From CAZQXD01 sp964597315 (GTDB lineage Bacteria > Pseudomonadota > Gammaproteobacteria > Competibacterales > Competibacteraceae): a DNA stretch of 64,000 bases. Below, piece after piece: positions 42,553 to 51,087 of the stretch. Positions within the stretch are counted from its first letter, which is position 1; each line of letters opens with the position of its first letter. The stretch is taken from NCBI GenBank assembly GCA_964597315.1, contig CAZQXD010000002.1:1-64000 (forward strand). The letters are read 5' to 3'. A program made the translations under genes and the position numbers. Under the pieces are notes generated by a model, which was not told the DNA's origin, searched no databases, and saw only the letters and a program-made list of their open reading frames with translations.

Positions 42553-43293
42553 ATGAACGCACTACTCGTTTGCTCACTACTGCTCCTGCTCGCCGCCATG
42601 CCATCCCCGGTCGGCGCCCAGCCGCCGGTCATCGATTCCGCTCGGCCCGCAACCCCCTTATGGGTGATAGACCTCTATCATCGTGGCGCCGAGGAACTGA
42701 TCCCCCTGTTGCAGCCCTTGCTGGAGGGGCGGGGCGCGGTGACCGGGCAGGGGGGCAAACTGATACTGCGGGCGCCCGCCGCCGAGTTGCCGTCCCTGCG
42801 CGCCGTCGTGGAGCAGCTAGATACACCGCCCCTTAAGCTGTTGGTCAGCGTTCGCCGTCAGGCACGGGTCCATGGAGACAGCCTGCACAGCCGCCGGGAC
42901 CGGGGCGCGGAGCAGAGTGTGCAGGTGCTGGACGGCCACCAGGCTTATATCGGTCTGGGCGAGGAACAGCCCCGGGTTTCAGGCTTGATCGTGGTCACCG
43001 CAGACGGCATCGAGGGGCGCGGGGGTATTGATTGGAGCCTTCTGGAGAGCGGATTTTCCGTGCGCCCCCGGGTGGACGGCGACCGGGTGACCGTGGACAT
43101 CACCTCCCACGAGCGCCACCGGGACGCCGCCGGTGTGATCCAGGACGCCGCCTTGACCGCCACGGTGGCCGGCCGGCTGGGGGAGTGGCTGGAGCTAGGG
43201 CGAAGCGGTCCCATGGGCGGCGCCGACGTCTCTACCCGCCGTCTCAGGGAGCCTGTCCGGCAGCTCCTGCTCAAGGTGGAAGCCTTGCCCTGA
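42553..43293 (+). CDS. Exported secretin-like (NolW/short-domain) protein
   Basis: A 246-residue exported protein. A signal peptide (VCSLLLLLAAMPSPVGAQ) is followed by a NolW/secretin-N-like domain (VIDLYHRGAEELIPLLQPLL, KLILRAPAAELPSLRAVVEQ, QLDTPPLKLLVSVRR). It then has a short beta region resembling the start of the secretin channel (GLGEEQPRV, VRPRVDGDRVTVDITSHE). It lacks the length and C-terminal barrel of a full secretin (usually over 400 residues), so it probably is a pilotin-like or standalone domain protein. No other secretion genes are nearby. Confidence 0.7.
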   Translation: MNALLVCSLLLLLAAMPSPVGAQPPVIDSARPATPLWVIDLYHRGAEELIPLLQPLLEGRGAVTGQGGKLILRAPAAELPSLRAVVEQLDTPPLKLLVSVRRQARVHGDSLHSRRDRGAEQSVQVLDGHQAYIGLGEEQPRVSGLIVVTADGIEGRGGIDWSLLESGFSVRPRVDGDRVTVDITSHERHRDAAGVIQDAALTATVAGRLGEWLELGRSGPMGGADVSTRRLREPVRQLLLKVEALP

Positions 43294-43390
43294 TTGATCC
43301 TGACAAGCAAGGTGATCAACCTTACACTATGTATGGTAAGAGGGTGTTGCCGCCCTAGGCAGAAACGTTCAAACCGCTAGGAGGTGTCCC

Positions 43391-43828
43391 ATGTACACAC
43401 CGCTCAGGGATCTGCTCAACGAGAGATCGCGGACGATTCACGCCGTGTCCCCCACCGCCACCGTGGCCGAGGCCATCGACCGGATGAATGCCGAGCGTAT
43501 CGGCTCGGTGCTGGTCATGGATGGGGAGCGGGTGCTGGGCATCTTCACCGAACGGGACGTACTCACCAAAGTGGTCGGTAAAATCGACCCTGGCCAGGTG
43601 TCGGTATCCGAGCTGATGACCCGGCAACTGGTGACCCTCAAGCCCAGCGCCTCGGTGGAGGACGCCATGCGGGTGGTCACCGAAAAACGCATCCGCCACT
43701 TGCCGGTGGTGGATGGAGAGCGCTTGCTGGGTTTGGTATCCAGCGGCGACCTGACCCGCTGGGCGGTGCGGGACAAGCAGGACACCATCGACGATTTGAT
43801 GGCCTATATCAACGATTGGAAACGCTAA
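43391..43828 (+). CDS. CBS-domain pair protein
   Basis: A 145-residue protein consisting of two CBS domains: VSPTATVAEAIDRMNAERIG with VMDGERVLGIFTERDVLTKV, and LKPSASVEDAMRVVTEKRIR with VVDGERLLGLVSSGDLTRW. Such pairs bind adenosyl nucleotides (AMP, ATP, SAM) and sense energy state. AGGAGG lies 7 bases before the ATG. An OsmC gene follows 31 bases later and may share its transcript. Confidence 0.95.
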   Translation: MYTPLRDLLNERSRTIHAVSPTATVAEAIDRMNAERIGSVLVMDGERVLGIFTERDVLTKVVGKIDPGQVSVSELMTRQLVTLKPSASVEDAMRVVTEKRIRHLPVVDGERLLGLVSSGDLTRWAVRDKQDTIDDLMAYINDWKR

Positions 43829-43859
43829 TCTGCTCACTCAACCAGAAGGACGCCTAAAC

Positions 43860-44309
43860 ATGTCCGAGCCACTCACCGCTGTCGTCACTTGGGAGCGCGG
43901 CGGCGCCGACTTCGATTACGAGACTTTCGACCGCACCCATACCTGGACTTTCGGTGGCGGCCAATCGGTGCGAGGCTCCTCGGCGCCGGCCTATTACGGC
44001 GATCCGGCCAAGGTCAATCCAGAAGAAGGACTGGTGGCGGCTCTGGCTAGTTGCCAAATGCTGACCTTTCTGTCCATCGCCGCCATCAAGGGTCTGATGG
44101 TGGATGCCTACGAGGACCAGGCCCACGGCGAGATCGACAAAAACGAGCAGGGCCGAATGTGGGTGAGCCGGATCACTTTGCGGCCCAAGGTGGCATTCGC
44201 GGGCACAGCGCCGGACGCCACCACACTGGAGAAACTGCACCACAGCGCCCACGAGCGCTGTTTTATCGCCAACTCCCTGAGGTCCCAGGTGATCCTGGAA
44301 CCCCGTTGA
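43860..44309 (+). CDS. OsmC-family peroxiredoxin-like protein
   Basis: A 149-residue OsmC/Ohr-type protein that reduces organic hydroperoxides. The first conserved cysteine is in ALASCQMLTFLSIAA and the second is in SAHERCFIANSL, at the usual spacing. The N-terminal VTWERGGADFDYETFDRTHT matches the OsmC subfamily (YhfA-like). It lies 31 bases downstream of the CBS gene and converges with the small minus-strand zinc-ribbon gene. Confidence 0.9.
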   Translation: MSEPLTAVVTWERGGADFDYETFDRTHTWTFGGGQSVRGSSAPAYYGDPAKVNPEEGLVAALASCQMLTFLSIAAIKGLMVDAYEDQAHGEIDKNEQGRMWVSRITLRPKVAFAGTAPDATTLEKLHHSAHERCFIANSLRSQVILEPR

Positions 44310-44314
44310 GCCGC

Positions 44315-44653
44315 TCAGTGCAAAATGCGACCCAAAGAGCGTTTTGGCGCCGATCGCCGATTCTTTAGAGCGATGACCCGGCGGGTGCTATCCGGGGGGA
44401 AGTGTTGGATGGGGCGGGTCGGGGTTTGCGGGGATAGCTTGATCAAACCGCAGTGTTGGCAGCGGTAGTACTCCCGATCCAGGGTGGTAGAGCGGACCCG
44501 GTTCAGGGGGCGGACGCAGTCGCGGCACCCAAAAGGTCTGTCATTGGGGGAGCAGAATGCGAAAAACGTCAGAAAAACCGCAGTAGACTCCAGCCAGGCG
44601 TTATTAAATTGAATCAATGATTGGGTACTGAACCCAATCCAAAATGGCAGCAT
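44315..44653 (-). CDS. Small zinc-ribbon-like protein
   Basis: A 112-residue protein I do not recognise. A hydrophobic N-terminus (IGFSTQSLIQ, AVFLTFFAFC) is followed by two CxxC pairs, Cys43/Cys46 (GCRDCVRPL) and Cys65/Cys68 (YRCQHCGLI), spaced like a zinc ribbon, and then a basic tail ending KRSLGRILH. GGAGG lies about 9 bases before the ATG. It lies at the edge of a less GC-rich stretch and is convergent with OsmC, so it may be a late arrival. Confidence 0.6.
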   Translation of the reverse strand: MLPFWIGFSTQSLIQFNNAWLESTAVFLTFFAFCSPNDRPFGCRDCVRPLNRVRSTTLDREYYRCQHCGLIKLSPQTPTRPIQHFPPDSTRRVIALKNRRSAPKRSLGRILH

Positions 44654-44771
44654 GGAATAATCCTCCGTATGATCGGACCCCGACGGCCCACGAGGGCCTT
44701 GCTGGAATCCGCTGGATGGCTTGGCAGCTTTGTTTATTATTCATGTAGTTATGTATCTGGTTTGTGCTGAT

Positions 44772-44858
44772 TTACCACTGCTGGCGGGGCAAATTTCGCC
44801 TGGCGAGCATTGTTATAATTCCTGCAAAAATTAAGCCATATATGAGCATAAGCCCCAT
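44772..44858 (-). CDS. Candidate 28-residue transmembrane microprotein
   Basis: A short minus-strand frame reads MGLMLIYGLIFAGIITMLAR, then RNLPRQQW: one hydrophobic helix followed by a basic C-terminus. No family is recognised. AGGG lies close before the ATG and a second ATG follows at codon 4. Its size puts it below usual gene-calling limits. The surrounding 300 bases (44660-45057) contain no other gene. Confidence 0.25.
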   Translation of the reverse strand: MGLMLIYGLIFAGIITMLARRNLPRQQW

Positions 44859-45057
44859 GTCCCTGGACCGGTTATGATTATCGGAACATCAATCATAAAA
44901 TCCAAACAGCCGGTAGGCATTTTGGAGCTTATAGTGTCAAGAATATGACTTAATGATGGAATTGTGTACGGACCAGGTGGGTTTTTTTCAGTGGATTGAA
45001 ACAGCGAAGGGGGGCAAGGGCAGGCGTTGGACTGATACCGGCAATGGGCAGCCGGTA

Positions 45058-45465
45058 TCAGTGGCGGGTCAGGGTCGGGCTAGCGGCGCGGGATTTCTTT
45101 TCATTGAAGCGATCCATCAGACGCAAGGCGCGAGCGGCCTGGGCGCGGGTGTAAAACCGGCAACGCCCCACGAAACCAGCGATCACCGTGGCCTTGACCC
45201 GGGCTACCGAACCCGATTCCAGACGCTCCACCACCAGTTCATCGGGAAGCCCGTCCAGAAGATGCATGGGGGCACGGCGTCCGTCCGCGAAGCAGGCGGG
45301 ATAGACCACGCCGGTCTCGGTGTCCATGAAGGCCGGGGCAATACCCAGGCTGCGGTTTTCCTGGCTGCGCCCGCCACTGCCAAGGTAAGCCCGGTTCTGG
45401 TGGCGCAGAGTCGCCGGGCTCAAGGGCATCGGGACTGTCGGTTGAATAATTGATTTGGCGATCAT
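45058..45465 (-). CDS. Hypothetical cytosolic protein
   Basis: A 135-residue protein of unknown function. A basic N-terminus (MIAKSIIQPTVPMPLSPATL) precedes SLGIAPAFMDTETGVVYPAC, AVARVKATVIAGFVGRCRFY-like sequence and TRAQAARALRLMDRF. AAGGAGACGAGAAC before the ATG is a good ribosome-binding site, better than anything for the antisense frame at 44953-45453. It sits immediately upstream of the truncated spermidine-synthase-like pseudogene on the opposite strand. It is probably real but uncharacterised. Confidence 0.6.
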   Translation of the reverse strand: MIAKSIIQPTVPMPLSPATLRHQNRAYLGSGGRSQENRSLGIAPAFMDTETGVVYPACFADGRRAPMHLLDGLPDELVVERLESGSVARVKATVIAGFVGRCRFYTRAQAARALRLMDRFNEKKSRAASPTLTRH

Positions 45466-45686
45466 GTTCTCGTCTCCTTACCGATGGTTTTCGGTAGCGG
45501 CGAAGCGCCCTTTAGGGGAATTTCTACCTTTGATTATTCACATGCAACGCCTGTGCCAGCAATGTAATACTGGCATCAATGTTGTGCAATATTTTTAGTT
45601 TCAAAGGGTTGTAGTAGTGACCATGGGGGTAAAAAAACACCAAGCCACGGTATTTCGTGCAAACTGCGAAAAAAGACACGAACTGA

Positions 45687-46906
45687 GCCGTCCAGTCTGG
45701 ACCGGTCAATGGGTGGGCGGCGGGTTTATACGCTCTCGACGAGGACTATCTCCTTACCGTTGAGGCGTTCGAGCCGTAGCTGAGTCGGTTGCGCCCGAAT
45801 GGGGTATTGAGCCTCACCCGTTGGTTGCGTCTGCCGCCCCGGGACAGCCTAAAGCTGGTGGCTACCGCAGCGGCGGTCCTGGAGCGCGCCGGGGTGGCCG
45901 AGCCGGGTCGTCGCTCGGCGCTGATTCGCGGCTGGAAGACCACCACCTCGGTGATCAAGAACGGGATTCTGAACGCGGCGGATCAACACGCCTTGCGACT
46001 GTTCTGCCAACGGCGGTGTTTCGACCTGGTCTGGTACCCAGGCCTCACCGAAATAGAAACCAATCGCTATAATCTTTTGGACGAGCCGTTGTTTTACCGG
46101 GGAGCAGCGGCCTTACTCGGTGAGGATAGAGAGACATTTTTGGATGCCTATAAATTCGATTTGCGCCCGGCAACCGATGCCTGGCCGTATTTTTCGCATT
46201 TTTTTCGCTGGCGGACACTGCCCGAGTTGTTGGGATTGCGCGCCGGGGGCGGCCTGGTCAATTGGAGTGGGGCTATCTGCTGCTGGTGGCGACCGTGGTT
46301 CAGGCTGGGTTGGCGGGTATGGTCTTGATCATGCTGCCTCTCAGGCTGGCCGCCTTGGCGGCCGATCAAGGGGGATGTTGGCGGGTGTTGGTTTACTTTA
46401 CCGCCATCGGCTTGGGTTTTCTGTTCCTGGAAATTGCGTTTATCCAGCATTTTGTGCTGTTTCTCGGCCATCCCTTGTATGCGGTGGCGGTGGTGCTTAG
46501 CGGGTTTCTGGTGTTTGCCGGGCTGGGCAGCGCTGCCGTTGGGCGTTGGCGCCTTGACCCCATGATGGTGGCGATCTGGGTAGCGGTGTTGGCGCTGGTG
46601 TATCTTCTGGTGCTGTCTGGGCTATCGCGCTGGGCCTGGGATCCCGAATGGATCGCGCTGTCCCTGGCCTTGATCGCGCCCCTGGCCGGCGCCATGGGCA
46701 TGCTTTTTCCTCTGGGTCTGCGCCGGGTGGCCCGGGCCATGCCCGCGCTTTTGCCTTGGGCTTGGGCCATCAACGGCTGTGCGTTGGTGCTGAGTGCGGT
46801 ATTGGCCGGGGCACTGGCCATGGCGGTGGGTTTTTCAGGAGTGGTGGCCGCAGCGGCGGCCTTGTATCTGCTGGCAGGGATGACGGCGCCACCAGAGACG
46901 GGTTAG
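45687..46906 (+). pseudogene. Truncated, frameshifted spermidine-synthase-like membrane protein
   Basis: The open frame begins abruptly at 45687 with AAGLYALDEDYLLTVEAFEP, an internal block of long spermidine/spermine-synthase-like membrane proteins, so the N-terminal several hundred residues are missing. A TAG at 45777-45779 interrupts it, after which LRPNGVLSLTRWLRLPPRDS continues to DAYKFDLRPATDAWPYFSHF. Near 46255 the frame shifts, and QLEWGYLLLVATVVQ onward gives several membrane helices to a stop at 46906. The three lesions make a functional product unlikely. The histidine kinase gene starts 6 bases later. Confidence 0.8.
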
Positions 46907-46911
46907 ACGCC

Positions 46912-48321
46912 ATGTCGCTCCAGAGCCTGCTGTCTCGCCGCCGTTCGTTGTTATCAGGCGGTGAAACAGTGTCGCGGCAACTGCGTGATGCCCTGGATGA
47001 GGCTGTCCTGCACAGTCTTCAGCCCTTGTCCACGGCCATGGTGCTGGTCTTCATGGTGCTGACGGTGAGTCACCTGCTGGTGTTACCGAAGACTATCATG
47101 GCGCCCATGGTGACGACGGCCTTTCTCACCGTTCTAATATTGCTGGGGGTCCGACTGCGTCTGGTGCGTCAGGCCGTGCCCCTGTCATGGACCTATCCCT
47201 TGGCCACGATGTTGGCCTGTCTGGTGTTGTTCAACAGTCTGCTGCATCTGCATCTGTCAAAACAGCCCTGGCAAACCACTAATCTGATGCTATTGCTAAT
47301 CGGCGTTAGTTTTTTTCTGCTGTCCCGGCGCTGGTTCGGCCTGTTTCTAGTGGTGTCCCTGGGGGGATGGGTGGGCATTGTAAGCATCGCTCCGCCTTCC
47401 CCTCTCTGGCTGCACTTCGGGTTCGCCATGATGATGACATTGGTAATGGCGGTGTTGATTCACGTGGTTCAGCGGCGCCGGTTGCTGAGGCTGGAAAGCC
47501 TGCGGCTGCGTAACGAACAGCGCAACGCCGAACTGGTAGCGGAGATTGCCGAGCGCAAGCAGGCCGAGGAGCAGATGCATCGGCATCAAGCGGAAATGGC
47601 CCATATGGCCCGGCTCGTCCTGGCTGGCGAAATGGCTTCGGGGCTGGCCCATGAACTCAACCAGCCCCTGACCGCTATTTCGGTATCCAGCGATGTCTGC
47701 CAGCGATTATTACAAGGCGCTTCCCACGATCGGGACCGGTTATTACAGGTCTTGGAGCAGATCGGGCGGCAGAGCCATCGGGCCGGGGAGATGATCAAGC
47801 GGATGAAAAATTTCACCCGCAAGACCGAACTCCGGCGGGCGTGGTTGAGTATCAACGAATTGATCCGGGAAATAGCGGGTTTCAGCACCATGGAATTGCA
47901 GCGTCATGGCATCAACCTGGAGCTTGATCTGGAATCAGACATGGATTCACCCTTGATCTTCGTCGATGGCATACAGATTCAACAGGTGTTGCTGAATCTG
48001 ATCCGTAATGGCATGGAAGCCATGGCCGTTATGACGTTGGAGGAACAGCGCTTGCGGATCTGTAGCGCGATGGAGGACGGGTGGGTGCGAATTAGCGTTC
48101 ATGACCAGGGGCCGGGCCTATCGCCGGAAGAAATGGTCCACATTTTCGATCCCTTTTATTCCACCAAGGTTGATGGCATGGGGCTGGGGCTTTCCATCAG
48201 CCAGTCCATCGTCAAGGCCCACGGTGGACGGTTGTGGGTGGAATCCCAGCCAAGTCATGGTGTGGTAGCGTGTTTCACACTGCCATTAAGGGGGGTTGAT
48301 GGAGGGGGAGGTCATGCCTAG
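46912..48321 (+). CDS. Membrane sensor histidine kinase
   Basis: A 469-residue kinase. About six membrane helices fill residues 30-190 (LSTAMVLVFMVLTVSHLLVL, TTAFLTVLILLGVRL, MMTLVMAVLIHVVQ), giving a multi-pass sensor without a large periplasmic domain. A coiled segment (ELVAEIAERKQAEEQMHRHQ) leads to the H-box GLAHELNQPL with His247. The ATP domain has the N box (LLNLIRNGMEAMAV), G1 VHDQGPGLSP and G2 GMGLGLSISQSIVKAHGG. No response regulator is in the window. It starts 6 bases past a pseudogene and may have once been expressed with it. Confidence 0.93.
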   Translation: MSLQSLLSRRRSLLSGGETVSRQLRDALDEAVLHSLQPLSTAMVLVFMVLTVSHLLVLPKTIMAPMVTTAFLTVLILLGVRLRLVRQAVPLSWTYPLATMLACLVLFNSLLHLHLSKQPWQTTNLMLLLIGVSFFLLSRRWFGLFLVVSLGGWVGIVSIAPPSPLWLHFGFAMMMTLVMAVLIHVVQRRRLLRLESLRLRNEQRNAELVAEIAERKQAEEQMHRHQAEMAHMARLVLAGEMASGLAHELNQPLTAISVSSDVCQRLLQGASHDRDRLLQVLEQIGRQSHRAGEMIKRMKNFTRKTELRRAWLSINELIREIAGFSTMELQRHGINLELDLESDMDSPLIFVDGIQIQQVLLNLIRNGMEAMAVMTLEEQRLRICSAMEDGWVRISVHDQGPGLSPEEMVHIFDPFYSTKVDGMGLGLSISQSIVKAHGGRLWVESQPSHGVVACFTLPLRGVDGGGGHA

Positions 48322-48438
48322 ACACAGGCGACGGGATCGGTTTTACGTGGGCGTTGGGTGATTGTCGTAAACTTTGCCAAAGGGGTGGCAGGCATCCTCG
48401 CCCATCAGCGGGAAAAGGATGTCAAAATGATCGCTCAG

Positions 48439-48457
48439 GTCACCATCAGATGGTGAC
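48439..48457. promoter_or_regulatory. 9-bp inverted repeat upstream of the gene at 48544
   Basis: GTCACCATC (48439-48447) and GATGGTGAC (48449-48457) form a perfect inverted repeat with a single base between. It is the only such structure in the 220 bases between the histidine kinase and the next gene and is a plausible operator. The binding protein is unknown. Confidence 0.4.
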
Positions 48458-48543
48458 TGGCATGGACTTGGCCTTGGCTGTCGGCGCGGGCGCTTGGGTT
48501 CGCAGACTGGCCAAACCACAAGCAATCAAGGTGCAAAGGTGCT

Positions 48544-48888
48544 ATGAAGGTTAAAGAACTCCTAGAAAAGTGGGAAAAAAACGGCGATGCCAAACTGACC
48601 GCCAAAGAACACCATATCCGGCTACCGCTGCACGACGCCGCCAGGGTAGCCGCGTTGGCGGATATGTATCCCTTAAAAACCGAAGCAGAGATCATCACCG
48701 AACTGCTGTCCATGGCCTTGGATGCGGTGCAGGCCAGCTTGCCCTACCAGCAGGGTGATAAAGTGATCGCCGAGGATGAAATGGGTGATCCCATTTACGA
48801 GGACGTAGGCCCCACGCCGCGCTTTTTATCCCTCAGCAGACGGCATATGGCCCGACTGGAAGACGAATTGGAAAGCGACCCGTCTTGA
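48544..48888 (+). CDS. Conserved small protein, possibly the type 1 pili tip component family
   Basis: A 114-residue cytosolic protein. MKVKELLEKWEKNGDAKLTA, IRLPLHDAARVAALADMYPL, KTEAEIITELLSMALDAVQA and GDPIYEDVGPTPRFLSLSRR resemble a small family named in Pseudomonas genomes as type 1 pili tip component, though there is no pilus operon here and the name may be unreliable. The MKVKELLEKW start is preceded by AAGGTGC. The stop overlaps the L,D-transpeptidase start by one base, so the two are coupled. Confidence 0.65.
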   Translation: MKVKELLEKWEKNGDAKLTAKEHHIRLPLHDAARVAALADMYPLKTEAEIITELLSMALDAVQASLPYQQGDKVIAEDEMGDPIYEDVGPTPRFLSLSRRHMARLEDELESDPS

Positions 48889-49448
48889 TGAACCCCAAAC
48901 CCTTCAAACCACGGCTGACGTGGATGCTCGCCGTGCTGGTTTTGGTCTCCACCAGTCAAGTCCGGGCCGAGCCTTGGGTGCTGGTGGACAGCAAGGCTCG
49001 CACCGTGGTGGTTATGGACGGGGACCAGGAATTGGAACGCTTCGAAAAAGCCGCCCTGTCCACCCGCGGTCCCGGAGTCAAGCTGCGTGAGGGGGATGAA
49101 AAAACCCCGGTGGGCAGCTTCCGAATCACCGATATTCGTTCCAGCAACCGTTACGGCATGTTTATCGGTCTGGATTATCCCAATCTGGACTATGCGCGGC
49201 TGGCTTATTTCGAGGGTCGACTCAGCGATGCCCAGTACCGGCGCATCACCCTCGCTCTGGAAGCCGGGCGTATGCCGCCCGCCGATACGCCATTGGGGGG
49301 GATGATCGGATTCCATGGAGTGGGACGAGCCGATGCCCGGGTGCATGAGGAATTGGACTGGACTAGCGGCTGTATCGCCCTCGCCGACCTCCAGATTCGA
49401 CGGCTCGTTAGTCGGGTGAGGGTAGGTACTCGCGTGGAGATACGCTAA
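48888..49448 (+). CDS. L,D-transpeptidase (YkuD domain)
   Basis: A 186-residue exported cysteine L,D-transpeptidase or related carboxypeptidase. A signal peptide (LTWMLAVLVLVSTSQVRAE) leads to the YkuD domain: WVLVDSKARTVVVMD, KTPVGSFRITDIRS, MIGFHGVGRA and the catalytic TSGCIAL with Cys162. The ATG at 48888 overlaps the upstream stop by one base. It is followed after about 105 bases by the Lpp-like lipoprotein gene. Such enzymes make 3-3 peptidoglycan links or attach Lpp. Confidence 0.88.
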   Translation: MNPKPFKPRLTWMLAVLVLVSTSQVRAEPWVLVDSKARTVVVMDGDQELERFEKAALSTRGPGVKLREGDEKTPVGSFRITDIRSSNRYGMFIGLDYPNLDYARLAYFEGRLSDAQYRRITLALEAGRMPPADTPLGGMIGFHGVGRADARVHEELDWTSGCIALADLQIRRLVSRVRVGTRVEIR

Positions 49449-49553
49449 AGTTGATAGCGCAGGGGTTTCACTCTAGATGCCATAGTGCGCCCCCAAGGGG
49501 GGTAGAATTCATACCGATTTCTCTTTTGATCCTACGATAGGAGTACTGACGAT

Positions 49554-49817
49554 ATGAAGTCAGCCCAAATTCTGAAGCTGTCCGCTCTGACCCTGGCCAT
49601 GGGTCTAGCCGCTGGCTGCGCCAGCAGCGGCGATATCGAAACCTTGCGCGGCGAGGTGGCCAGTGCCAATGCCGCTGCCCAGCGTGCCCAGTCCACCGCC
49701 GATCAGGCCCTGAGTACCGCCAACGAAGCCAAGGCCATGGCCACCGAAGCCAATACCCGGGCCATGGACACCGACGAGAAGATCAACCGCATGTTCAAGC
49801 GGTCCATGTTCAAGTAA
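49554..49817 (+). CDS. Lpp-like outer-membrane lipoprotein ending in lysine
   Basis: An 87-residue lipoprotein. The signal peptide ends at lipobox Cys22 (GLAAGCASS). The mature part is a heptad-rich alpha helix (DIETLRGEVASANAAAQRAQ, STADQALSTANEAKAMATE, ANTRAMDTDEKINRMF) ending in RSMFK. The architecture matches Braun lipoprotein/OprI-type proteins, and the C-terminal lysine is the residue by which Lpp is attached to peptidoglycan in E. coli. GATAGGAG precedes the ATG by about 8 bases. A strong terminator follows. L,D-transpeptidases flank it on both sides. Confidence 0.88.
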   Translation: MKSAQILKLSALTLAMGLAAGCASSGDIETLRGEVASANAAAQRAQSTADQALSTANEAKAMATEANTRAMDTDEKINRMFKRSMFK

Positions 49818-49835
49818 GCAGACACGGCTGGCGCC

Positions 49836-49871
49836 AAGCCCCGCATCTGCTTGGGCGCGGGGCTTTTTTTT
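49836..49871 (+). terminator. Intrinsic terminator of the Lpp-like gene
   Basis: AAGCCCCGC (49836-49844) pairs with GCGGGGCTT (49857-49865), followed by a run of eight T residues, 19 bases after the lipoprotein stop. It suggests a short, abundant transcript, as for Lpp elsewhere. Confidence 0.92.
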
Positions 49872-49915
49872 GGGTGCTTGCGCCGAGCGGCCTCTCTTTT
49901 CACGGCGAGGGACTG

Positions 49916-50842
49916 TCAATGATCGGTGATGGCCACCGGCAGCCCGCTGGCCTGCTCTATCACTTGCCGCACCGCCCCCGGGCTTACAGCGTCCAGATAC
50001 GGGCCGGCCTTGTCGGCCAGAGCCTGCATAGCTTCGTCGAAAGTGACCTCATAGGGCATTGCCTGCTCTTCTAGGGGGTCGTGGAACTCGGCGAACAAGG
50101 CGCCAGCCAGCCACCCGGCTTTGAGATGCTGGTTAACGATATGCACCGGGGTGCCCACCGGCACCTGGGGGAATAAGTTTTCGATGTCCTCCGGGTACAT
50201 GCGCACACAGCCATGGGTGACCCGCAGGCCGATGCCGTAAGGGCGGTTGGTGCCATGGATCAGATAACCGGGAATGCCCAGCCGCAAGGCGTACTGGCCC
50301 AGGGGGTTATCCGGTCCGGCGGGCACCACGTCGGGTAGTGGGTCGCCAGCTTCGGCGTGTTCCAGCTTGATGGACTCGGGGGGGCGCCAGTCCGGATCTT
50401 TCTTTTTGGCCACCACCTTGGTGGTGCCTAGGGGCGTGTGCCAGTCCATGCGGCCGATGCTCACCGGATAGGTCATCACCACGGGCTGGTCCCCCGGCTT
50501 CGGCTTGGGATAGTAATAAACCCGCATTTCCGAAACGTTGAGCACGATGCCTTCCCGGGGAGCGTTGGGCAGAATATAGCGGGTAGGCAGCATCACCTCG
50601 GTGCCCGCACCCGGCAGCCAACGGTCCACACCCGGATTAGCCATAACAATTTCTTCGTAGCCCAGGCTGTAGCGGCGGGCAATATCCAAAAGCGTGTCCT
50701 CGGGCTGTGCCTGAACAATTTGAACTTGCCCGATCAGGTCCACATCGTCCGGGGGGAGGGGATAGACGGCAGCCTGGGCGCTCATGATAATAACGCCGCC
50801 CAGCAGGGCCAAGGTAAGGGGGATAAAACGAAATAGGCTCAT
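49916..50842 (-). CDS. LysM-containing L,D-transpeptidase (ErfK/YbiS family)
   Basis: A 308-residue periplasmic enzyme. A signal peptide (IPLTLALLGGVIIMSAQA) is followed by a LysM-like peptidoglycan-binding region (VQAQPEDTLLDIARRYSLGY, NPGVDRWLPGAGTEVMLP) and the YkuD domain (LNVSEMRVYYYPK, GTNRPYGIGLRVTHGCVRMY) with catalytic Cys212 in THGCVRM. This ErfK/YbiS/YcfS layout is the one that attaches Lpp to peptidoglycan in E. coli, and a Lpp-like gene lies convergently 98 bases away. The start at 50842 gives the signal peptide; a longer frame to 50893 exists. The C-terminal tail is about 60 residues. Confidence 0.92.
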   Translation of the reverse strand: MSLFRFIPLTLALLGGVIIMSAQAAVYPLPPDDVDLIGQVQIVQAQPEDTLLDIARRYSLGYEEIVMANPGVDRWLPGAGTEVMLPTRYILPNAPREGIVLNVSEMRVYYYPKPKPGDQPVVMTYPVSIGRMDWHTPLGTTKVVAKKKDPDWRPPESIKLEHAEAGDPLPDVVPAGPDNPLGQYALRLGIPGYLIHGTNRPYGIGLRVTHGCVRMYPEDIENLFPQVPVGTPVHIVNQHLKAGWLAGALFAEFHDPLEEQAMPYEVTFDEAMQALADKAGPYLDAVSPGAVRQVIEQASGLPVAITDH

Positions 50843-51087
50843 AACAGGTCGTGAGGATGATAAAAACAGGATAGTGATTATAGGCGTTTGCATGGGGGAT
50901 TGAGAGCGTTTCCAAGAAATGGCGCGCCCCGCCGTCTGCTGAAGGAAGACGGCCGTTGTCTATACTTGAGCTTTGGCAAGCGTCTTGGGTGGGGATGATC
51001 ACGCTTGCGGCCGTTGGCGGGGCGCGTGCGGCCCGGGTTTCGGAGTATGCCCGGTGGTGTGCCCGTATCCCATGGAGACACACAGCC

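Noticed and set aside
44953..45453. A 166-residue plus-strand frame opposite the gene at 45058
   Set aside because: The minus-strand frame has AAGGAGACGAGAAC before its ATG; the plus frame has no such site.
46912..48321. A complete two-component system
   Set aside because: Only the sensor kinase is present; no receiver-domain gene is adjacent.
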